From: Bacteroidales bacterium
GTDB lineage: Bacteria; Bacteroidota; Bacteroidia; Bacteroidales; UBA7960
NCBI GenBank assembly: GCA_007122505.1
Contig: SKTQ01000179.1
Location: 1-13,244 of the forward strand
Direction of reading: 5' to 3'
DNA length: 13,244 bases
This document shows positions 7,197 to 13,244 of the stretch, one piece after another. How positions within the stretch are numbered: the stretch's first letter is position 1; every line of letters begins with the position of its first letter. Position numbers and translations under genes: made by a program. The notes under the pieces are model-generated. The model did not search any database. It saw only the letters and a list, made by a program, of their open reading frames with translations, and was not told the DNA's origin.

Positions 7197-8455
7197 CAAA
7201 GAAACAAGGTATCATAAAAAACTCCGACAAAACAGTCATTCTGTTGTTTCTGGTCATGGTTGCAATCGGATGGTTAAACATATATGCTGCAGAATACACC
7301 GAAGGCAGAGGGCATGTGTTCGACCTTGGTACGAGTTTCGGAAAACAGCTGATGTTTATCCTTTCCGGGTTGGTGATAGCGGCAGCGGTAATGCTCATTG
7401 ATGTGAGGTTTTTTACCGGTTTTGCCAAAATCATTTACGGGGTTTCCATCCTCTTATTGGTGGCCGTTTTATTTGCAGGAGTAGAGATCAATGCCACCAA
7501 AGCCTGGTTCCGGATTGGAGGTCTGGCTTTTCAACCATCAGAAATCGCCAAATACGGAACGGCGCTCGCACTGGCCTCCATTATTGGCAACATGCGAACC
7601 CGAAAGCCCGGAAAAGCAGACCTTCTCAAAGGATTTGGCGTGATTTTGCTGCCGGCCGGGCTGGTACTTCTGCAAAAAGACGTAGGCACCACATTGGTAT
7701 TCCTTTCGTTCTCCCTGGCACTCTTCAGAGAAGGCTGGATAGGACTGATCGCTTTAGCGGTTGGGGGCATAGCAGTGTTTTTGTTTGTATTGACATTAAT
7801 GATGAATGAATTCATCATTATCGGCGGCCTGGCTTTCATGGCTGTTGTCATCGGTGTCATCACGAGAAAAAAAACAGGTGCGGTTCTTCACGTAATCACA
7901 TTATTCCTCGTTTTATCGGGTTACGTTTATTCTGTGGACTATGCATTTGACAATATCCTGCAACCACACCACAAAGCCAGAATAGAAGTGCTGGTGCATG
8001 GCAACGCAGACCTTCAGGGTGCCGGATATAACCTCCATCAGTCAAAAATTGCCATCGGTTCGGGAGGCTTATGGGGAAAAGGTTTTCTGCAGGGTACGCA
8101 AACACAATTTAATTTTGTGCCCGAGCAAACTACCGATTTTATTTTCTGTACGATTGGAGAAGAATGGGGGTTTGCCGGAAGCCTGGTGATCATTGGCTTG
8201 TTTGTTTGGCTTTTGTTACGCTTGCTGTATCTTGCCGAAAGGCAAAAATCTACATTTAGCAGGGTTTTTGGCTATTCAGTCACCTCTGTCTTGTTTTTCC
8301 ACTTTGCCGTTAACATCGGCATGACGGTTGGTCTGGTGCCGGTTATCGGCATACCTTTGCCCCTGATCAGCTATGGTGGTTCATCTTTATGGGGAACCAC
8401 CCTGATGATATTTACCTTTTTGAAATTTGATGCCAACCGCCATGAAATGCTTTAA
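7193..8455 (+). CDS. rodA: RodA, SEDS-family peptidoglycan glycosyltransferase
   Basis: RodA polymerises lipid II into glycan strands in the elongasome together with PBP2. The 420-residue protein is a multi-spanning membrane protein with about ten hydrophobic segments. Family markers are KAWFRIGG with W105, FQPSEIAKY at 113-121, a periplasmic-loop stretch NADLQGAGYN at 271-280, QSKIAIGSGG at 283-292, PEQTTDFIF at 310-318 and GIPLPLISYGGSS at 386-398. D273 in the loop is the candidate for the essential SEDS aspartate. FtsW is the alternative, but the mrdA partner and the QSKIAIGSGG form point to RodA. The ATG overlaps the mrdA stop as ATGA, a sign of coupled translation and matched stoichiometry. 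Confidence 0.93.
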   Translation: MTKKQGIIKNSDKTVILLFLVMVAIGWLNIYAAEYTEGRGHVFDLGTSFGKQLMFILSGLVIAAAVMLIDVRFFTGFAKIIYGVSILLLVAVLFAGVEINATKAWFRIGGLAFQPSEIAKYGTALALASIIGNMRTRKPGKADLLKGFGVILLPAGLVLLQKDVGTTLVFLSFSLALFREGWIGLIALAVGGIAVFLFVLTLMMNEFIIIGGLAFMAVVIGVITRKKTGAVLHVITLFLVLSGYVYSVDYAFDNILQPHHKARIEVLVHGNADLQGAGYNLHQSKIAIGSGGLWGKGFLQGTQTQFNFVPEQTTDFIFCTIGEEWGFAGSLVIIGLFVWLLLRLLYLAERQKSTFSRVFGYSVTSVLFFHFAVNIGMTVGLVPVIGIPLPLISYGGSSLWGTTLMIFTFLKFDANRHEML

Positions 8456-8567
8456 TCCATAAGAAGTTGACGCATATTACAAAACACATATCGTATTTGA
8501 AAGAAATTATTCACGGGCGAACAATCAAACTACATGCAGGAACCGGTCGCTCCAAAAACAACATTCG

Positions 8568-9446
8568 ATGAAGATTGCATTTTTCGGTCGCGCTTTTGAT
8601 CCTTCATTTTTTGATAATTTCAGGTTGCTTGTTCATTTGCTGGAACAAAAAGCCACATCATTTCAGATCTACGAGAGTTTTTACAAGCACATCAGGGACT
8701 ATGTTTATTTTGAACGTCCCGTAACAGTGCTTGCAAACCAAAGCAAGCCTGAAAGCGACACCTTTTGTTTGATCAGCCTGGGCGGTGATGGCACACTGCT
8801 GGATACCATCACCCTGGTGCAGGATACCGGTATTCCGGTACTGGGCATTAATACCGGGCGTCTGGGTTTTTTGTCTGCCATTTCTTCGGAAGAGATCAGC
8901 TATGCCGCACAGTCTTTGTTAACAGGTGATTACACCATTGATAAAAGAACCGCCTTGCAATTGGTGGAGCCCTCCAGCCTTTTTGGCAGCATCAACTTTG
9001 CCCTCAATGAATTGACTGTACTGAAACGCGACAACGCCACCATGATCACCATCAGCGCATATGTGGACGATCTTTTTCTGAACACCTACTGGGCTGATGG
9101 CCTGATCGTAGCAACACCAACCGGATCAACAGGTTACTCCTTAAGCTGCGGCGGTCCGATCATTTCACCTGAAAGCAGAAACCTGGTCATCACACCCATT
9201 GCCACACACAATCTGACTGTAAGACCCATCGTGATTCCGGATCACAGCCGGGTAAAACTGAAAATAACCGGCCGCACACAAGATTATCTCGTGTTGCTTG
9301 ACTCGCGGTCAAGACCCCTCAATAAGACCACCGAACTGGTGGTTACCAGGGCTGAATTTACCATGAACCTGGTTTGTGTGGGACAAAAAGATTTTTACAA
9401 AACCATCCGCAACAAGCTCGCCTGGGGGCTGGATAAAAGAAACTGA
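8568..9446 (+). CDS. nadK: NAD kinase
   Basis: NAD kinase phosphorylates NAD to NADP in the cytosol and is normally essential. The 292 residues carry the standard motifs: LGGDGTLLDT at 71-80 with the GGDG active site, INTGRLGFL at 94-102, NE at 147-148, and DGLIVATPTGSTGYS at 178-192 followed by LSCGGP. The length is normal for the bacterial family. A 112-bp gap separates it from rodA. TTTG at 8496-8499 has only poor -7 context, so I cannot say whether it has its own promoter or depends on read-through from mrdA-rodA. Confidence 0.95.
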   Translation: MKIAFFGRAFDPSFFDNFRLLVHLLEQKATSFQIYESFYKHIRDYVYFERPVTVLANQSKPESDTFCLISLGGDGTLLDTITLVQDTGIPVLGINTGRLGFLSAISSEEISYAAQSLLTGDYTIDKRTALQLVEPSSLFGSINFALNELTVLKRDNATMITISAYVDDLFLNTYWADGLIVATPTGSTGYSLSCGGPIISPESRNLVITPIATHNLTVRPIVIPDHSRVKLKITGRTQDYLVLLDSRSRPLNKTTELVVTRAEFTMNLVCVGQKDFYKTIRNKLAWGLDKRN

Positions 9447-9474
9447 CCATAAAATATTATTCTTACCTGTTCGT

Positions 9475-9482
9475 TATGTTTG
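9475..9482 (+). promoter_or_regulatory. -7 promoter element upstream of porG
   Basis: TATGTTTG matches TAnnTTTG exactly and lies 16 bp before the porG ATG, giving a leader of roughly 10 nt. A -33 element is not clear, and the 52-bp gap after nadK is small. It is a candidate promoter for the porG-uppS-bamA unit. Confidence 0.4.
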
Positions 9483-9498
9483 TTGAAACTGAGAATTC

Positions 9499-10176
9499 AT
9501 GAAAAGATATTTCCTGATACTGGCTTTGCCTTTACTTTTGTTGGATGTTTCGCCGGTGAAGGCACAAACCTTTGAATTTGGGTTGTTTGCGGGTACTTCC
9601 ACATACATTGGAGACTATAATCCATACAATGAACCTTCCAGTTTGATCACAGCACCCGGCATATCGGGAGGTGTCTTCGCGCGTTTTAATTATACCGATC
9701 ATGTAGCCTTGCGATTGAATGCAATATACGGTCAAATCAGTGGAACAGCAGACAACACAACCTATTTCATCCCTCCTGCGCAACAAACTTTCAGCACGGG
9801 AGTTGCCGAATTGTCACTGATTGGAGAAATCAACTTCCTGCCCTATGTGGCCGGTGACCCTGACAGCAAATTTTCTCCTTACATTTTTGGCGGAAGCGGA
9901 GCCGTTTTTTTTGAAGATGTATATGCACAAGAGTATAAAATCAACCGGCTGGGATTAATTCTCGGACTGGGTTTTAAATACCATATCACAAACAAGATCA
10001 ACGGGGGTGTGGAATGGGGAATGCGGGCCACTACCACCGACGAGCTGGATGGTATTTACCATACAGCCAACAGTCCCGGTGTAGGCAACCCGAAAGTGAA
10101 CGACTGGTATTCTTTTGCCGGTCTTACCTTTACCATTCGGATCAGGGACAGATGCAGTGTTTTCTGTCCTTATTAA
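9499..10176 (+). CDS. porG: PorG-like outer-membrane protein (DUF6089), type IX secretion
   Basis: The 225-residue protein starts with a clear signal peptide, a basic MKR followed by a leucine-rich core and a predicted cut after A22 (VKA-QT). The mature part is glycine and aromatic rich with alternating hydrophobic residues, for example FEFGLFAGTSTYIGDY near the mature start, and ends in FAGLTFTIRI before a short tail with two cysteines. This is the pattern of a small 8-stranded beta-barrel and fits the DUF6089 family. In Porphyromonas gingivalis the family member PorG is an outer-membrane part of the type IX secretion machinery. The position directly before uppS and bamA matches that organism's arrangement as I recall it. 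The family assignment is good; the secretion role is inferred, since DUF6089 also contains paralogues. Confidence 0.75.
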   Translation: MKRYFLILALPLLLLDVSPVKAQTFEFGLFAGTSTYIGDYNPYNEPSSLITAPGISGGVFARFNYTDHVALRLNAIYGQISGTADNTTYFIPPAQQTFSTGVAELSLIGEINFLPYVAGDPDSKFSPYIFGGSGAVFFEDVYAQEYKINRLGLILGLGFKYHITNKINGGVEWGMRATTTDELDGIYHTANSPGVGNPKVNDWYSFAGLTFTIRIRDRCSVFCPY

Positions 10177-10239
10177 CACAAATTTTCATAAAGTTGGTGT
10201 TTTTCCTTTTATTTATCCAAACATTTTAAGAAATTTGTG
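10177..10239. repeat. Inverted repeat spanning the porG-uppS gap
   Basis: CACAAATTT (10177-10185) begins immediately after the porG stop codon and is perfectly complementary to AAATTTGTG (10231-10239). The 45-nt interval between them is rich in T and A. No T run follows the right arm, so it does not look like a terminator. AT-rich 9-mers can pair by chance. Confidence 0.3.
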
Positions 10240-10272
10240 CCACTTTTGGGAGGTATAATATATTGATTAAGA

Positions 10273-11034
10273 ATGGATTTAAAGGAACGTATTGACAAAG
10301 AGAAGCTTCCGCTGCATGTTGCACTGATAATGGATGGTAACGGAAGATGGGCTCGGCAGCGCGGAAAGGAACGGATCTTTGGCCATGAAAACGGCATAGA
10401 AGCTGTGCGTGACACAGTAAAAGCAGCTGCCGATCTGGGGGTGCAGTACCTGACTTTCTTTGCTTTTTCCACTGAAAACTGGTGCCGTCCGCACAAGGAA
10501 GTGGAAACACTGATGGACCTTTTGGTCAGAGCCATCGGCAATGAAACTCCCGAACTGAATGAAAATGGTGTTCGATTGCAAGCCATTGGAGATCTGGAGT
10601 CGCTGCCGGAAATATGCCGGGAAAAATTAAAGGATGCCCTGGAGCTGACAGCAACCAACAATAAGCTGATCGTAACAGTCGCCCTTAGCTACAGCGCAAG
10701 ATGGGAAGTAGTGAACGCCGTCCAGAAAATTGCCAGGAAGATTGCCGACAGAACCATCAATCCTGACGACATAGATGAAGAATTGTTTGTTAATCACCTG
10801 GAAACAGCGAACATACCTGATCCCGACCTGCTGATTCGTACCAGCGGAGAGCTGAGACTTAGTAACTTTCTGCTTTGGCAAATGGCTTATACCGAACTGT
10901 TTTTTACTCCCGTTTTCTGGCCCGATTTTAGAAGAAAACATTTTTACCAGGCAATTATTGACTATCAAAGAAGAGAAAGACGATTCGGAAAAGTCAATAA
11001 CCAGCCTGCCATCTCAAAAAATATACTGAAATAA
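10273..11034 (+). CDS. uppS: Isoprenyl transferase, undecaprenyl diphosphate synthase
   Basis: This cis-prenyltransferase extends farnesyl diphosphate with isopentenyl diphosphate to the C55 lipid carrier used for peptidoglycan and surface polysaccharides. The 253 residues show IMDGNGRWA at 19-27 with catalytic D21, TFFAFSTENWCRP at 61-73, and the C-terminal substrate motif DLLIRTSGELRLSNFLLWQ at 185-203. The usual YGGR motif reads YSARW at 140-144; Ser-rich variants of this position are familiar in Bacteroidota. ATG 10273 is the first possible start because the frame is closed by TGA at 10264-10266. A GGGAGGT at 10248-10254 resembles a Shine-Dalgarno but is 18 nt from the ATG, too far to act normally. 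The bamA ATG follows after 10 bp. Confidence 0.95.
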   Translation: MDLKERIDKEKLPLHVALIMDGNGRWARQRGKERIFGHENGIEAVRDTVKAAADLGVQYLTFFAFSTENWCRPHKEVETLMDLLVRAIGNETPELNENGVRLQAIGDLESLPEICREKLKDALELTATNNKLIVTVALSYSARWEVVNAVQKIARKIADRTINPDDIDEELFVNHLETANIPDPDLLIRTSGELRLSNFLLWQMAYTELFFTPVFWPDFRRKHFYQAIIDYQRRERRFGKVNNQPAISKNILK

Positions 11035-11044
11035 GGATTGAATC

Positions 11045-13244
11045 ATGTTAAGATTGGTCCCCCGCTTTTTTCTCCCGATGTTGCTAATGATATCTGCACC
11101 GGTATTTGCCCAGCAGGTGCTCACAGGCGACCAGATCGTCCTTGACCCAATGAACCCCAGAGAATACCAGATTGGGGGAATTACTGTCAGCGGCACTCAA
11201 TTTCTCGAACCCAGTGTGGTGGTCATGGCCAGCCGGCTAAGTGTCGGCCAGCGTATCACCATCCCCGGTGAAGATATCTCCAGCGCCATCACACGCCTGT
11301 GGGCCAACGGCCTGTTCAAGCATATCAGCATCGGCATCACATCCATCCAGGATGATGTGGTATTTCTGGATATTCAGCTGGAAGAACGGCCCCGGCTCAC
11401 AAGATACGAATTCAAGGGGATCCGGAGATCAGAAGCCGACGACCTGCGCGATAAGCTCAACCTGGTAAGGAACGATGTTGTAACCGAAAACCTGCTTTTC
11501 CGTGCCGAAAATGCCATCCAAGAGTATTATATGGGGAAAGGGTATCTTACACCCACTATCGAAATACGGCAACTGGCAGATACAGCCCGGGTGAATAGCA
11601 TGATCCTGGAGTTTGAGATCGACAGAGGCAACAGGACACGTATCCGGGAAATCAACATCTATGGAAATGAAGTGCTCACCGACAGGCAGATCAAGCGAAT
11701 CATGAAAAATACCCGGGAAAGAAGCCTTCGGTTCCTTTTTTCATCATCCAAACTTGTGGACGATGAATTTGAAGAAGATAAACGTAACCTGATTGCCAGG
11801 TATAATGAGCTGGGCAAACGAGATGCAGCAATTATCAGAGACTCAATCTATTTTGTGGACGATGATCGTATAGAAATTGATCTGCATATCTACGAAGGCC
11901 CAACTTACTTCTTTCGCAATATTGTGTGGGTGGGAAACACGGTTTATCCCGAAGAAGTGCTCAATGAGGTCCTAAATATCAGGCCCGGAGACGTGTATAA
12001 CCAGGCCAAGCTGGAAAAGAACCTTTTCATGAACATGGATGAAGGCGACATTAGCTCCCTGTATATGGATGTGGGTTATCTTTTCTTTCAGCTAGATCCG
12101 GTTGAAGTAGCCATTGTAAACGATTCCATCGACATTGAGATCAGGATATGGGAGGGAGAACAAGCGCGCATCAACAGGGTGAGTGTAAGCGGAAACACAC
12201 GGACCAATGATCACGTGATCATGCGTGAGATTAGAACGCGACCCGGGCAATTGTTCAGCCGTTCTGCCATTATCCGGAGCCAAAGGGAAATTATCCAGCT
12301 GGGGTTTTTCAACCAAGAAACCATTGACGTACGTCCTATCCCCAACCCTGCCGATAACACTGTAGACCTGGAATATGTTGTGGAAGAAACCTCTTCTGAC
12401 CAGATTGAGCTCTCCGGCGGATGGGGAGCCAACCGGATCATCGGCACGGTGGGCATTTCGTTCAACAATTTTTCCACACGTAACGTATTCAACAGAGAAG
12501 CCTGGCGGCCTTTGCCAACTGGCGACGGACAAAGGCTGTCATTGCGCGCCCAGACCTACGGACGCGGATACCTCTCTTACAGCTTATCATTTACCGAACC
12601 ATGGCTGGGAGGACGCCGGCCCAATGCCCTAAGCCTTTCCTTTTATCAAACTACACACCGCAGAAATCTTGCAAGAACCCATCCCAATTACGGATATTAT
12701 TCTATCCTCGGTTCATCGGTAGGGCTCGCAAAAAGGCTGACCTTCCCGGATGATTACTTTTTCCTGCAGCAGTCAGTCACCTATCAGCACTATGATATAT
12801 TAAACAGTCCCATCCGGTTTATTTTTGACAACGGACAATCCAATAACCTCAGCTACCGCGTGGTTTTTGGCAGGAACTCAAAAGATGGTGTTTTATTCCC
12901 CCGCCGGGGCTCTGAAGTATCTCTTTCGCTGCAGCTAACAGCACCTTACTCTTTATTCAGGGACAAGGATTTCACCGATGCAACCCCCCAGGAAAAATAT
13001 CGCTGGCTCGAATACCACAAATGGCATTTCAGGGGGAACTGGTATACCCCAATCGTGGGTGACCTTGTGTTAACTGCACGTGTAAGGTTCGGATTTCTTG
13101 GCTTCTATAACTCCGATATCGGGTATCCCCCATTTGAACGGTTTTACCTCGGTGGCGACGGACTGTCGGGCTGGGAAATCGACGGCCGCGAAATCATTGC
13201 CCTCAGGGGATATACCAATTATGCACTTACCCCCAGAAACGCAC
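11045..13244 (+). CDS. bamA: BamA (Omp85) outer-membrane assembly factor, 5' part
   Basis: BamA inserts beta-barrel proteins into the outer membrane. The frame runs from ATG 11045 without a stop to the window edge, giving 733 codons; the end is outside. A signal peptide with a predicted cut after A22 (VFA-QQ) opens the protein. Five POTRA repeats follow, each with a strand ending in a Gly-containing turn. They start near residues 41 (ITVSGTQ), 115 (YEFKGIR), 194 (INIYGNE), 285 (IVWVGNT) and 370 (VSVSGNT). The beta-barrel begins near 455 with ELSGGWGANRI. LRGY at 720-723 corresponds to the conserved VRGF/Y motif of barrel loop 6, so only the last few strands are missing. It lies 10 bp after uppS. 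Skp/OmpH-like chaperone genes commonly follow bamA in this phylum. Confidence 0.93.
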   Translation, partial: MLRLVPRFFLPMLLMISAPVFAQQVLTGDQIVLDPMNPREYQIGGITVSGTQFLEPSVVVMASRLSVGQRITIPGEDISSAITRLWANGLFKHISIGITSIQDDVVFLDIQLEERPRLTRYEFKGIRRSEADDLRDKLNLVRNDVVTENLLFRAENAIQEYYMGKGYLTPTIEIRQLADTARVNSMILEFEIDRGNRTRIREINIYGNEVLTDRQIKRIMKNTRERSLRFLFSSSKLVDDEFEEDKRNLIARYNELGKRDAAIIRDSIYFVDDDRIEIDLHIYEGPTYFFRNIVWVGNTVYPEEVLNEVLNIRPGDVYNQAKLEKNLFMNMDEGDISSLYMDVGYLFFQLDPVEVAIVNDSIDIEIRIWEGEQARINRVSVSGNTRTNDHVIMREIRTRPGQLFSRSAIIRSQREIIQLGFFNQETIDVRPIPNPADNTVDLEYVVEETSSDQIELSGGWGANRIIGTVGISFNNFSTRNVFNREAWRPLPTGDGQRLSLRAQTYGRGYLSYSLSFTEPWLGGRRPNALSLSFYQTTHRRNLARTHPNYGYYSILGSSVGLAKRLTFPDDYFFLQQSVTYQHYDILNSPIRFIFDNGQSNNLSYRVVFGRNSKDGVLFPRRGSEVSLSLQLTAPYSLFRDKDFTDATPQEKYRWLEYHKWHFRGNWYTPIVGDLVLTARVRFGFLGFYNSDIGYPPFERFYLGGDGLSGWEIDGREIIALRGYTNYALTPRNA

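Noticed and set aside
8467..8499. Possible nadK promoter (TTG at 8467, TTTG at 8496)
   Set aside because: The TAnnTTTG spacing is not met and the two elements are too far apart; not strong enough to list.
8534..8599. Short 21-codon open frame beginning ATG at 8534, overlapping the nadK start
   Set aside because: It has no recognisable features and overlaps a well-supported gene in another frame; chance is sufficient.

Overview
The window reads as chromosomal DNA from a member of the Bacteroidota, probably a Bacteroidales-like lineage. Four things support this. The PorG-type protein (DUF6089) is a type IX secretion component confined to this phylum. The porG-uppS-bamA order is typical of it. 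Several upstream regions carry exact matches to the Bacteroidota -7 promoter element TAnnTTTG. Start codons lack usable Shine-Dalgarno sequences. The organism cannot be named more closely from sequence alone.

Layout. Positions 1-109 hold at most the last codons of an unidentified gene and a tRNA promoter. tRNA-Gly(GCC) and tRNA-Leu(UAA) follow on the + strand, each trailed by an intrinsic-terminator-like hairpin. Positions 450-5085 carry three co-directional minus-strand genes. In transcription order they are an L-lysine 6-dehydrogenase-like (saccharopine dehydrogenase family) oxidoreductase, gatE and gatD. A 233-275 bp divergent intergenic region with a strong hairpin separates them from the plus-strand block: mrdA (PBP2), rodA, nadK, porG, uppS and the first 733 codons of bamA, which runs off the right edge.

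How the genes work together. RodA (glycosyltransferase) and PBP2 (transpeptidase) form the elongation peptidoglycan synthase, and their genes overlap by 4 bp. UppS makes the C55 lipid carrier that peptidoglycan synthesis needs. BamA inserts outer-membrane beta-barrels such as PorG, which belongs to the type IX secretion machinery. NadK supplies NADP. The right half is therefore an envelope-biogenesis neighbourhood of ordinary Bacteroidota type.

The outstanding feature is the gatE-gatD pair. GatDE is the tRNA-dependent amidotransferase described as archaeal, converting Glu-tRNA(Gln) to Gln-tRNA(Gln); bacteria normally use GatCAB or GlnRS. Both subunits are full length here, with the catalytic residues and the domains that separate GatD from plain asparaginases and GatE from GatB. 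This suggests an old horizontal acquisition and a functional archaeal-type amidotransferase, or a repurposed one, in a bacterium.
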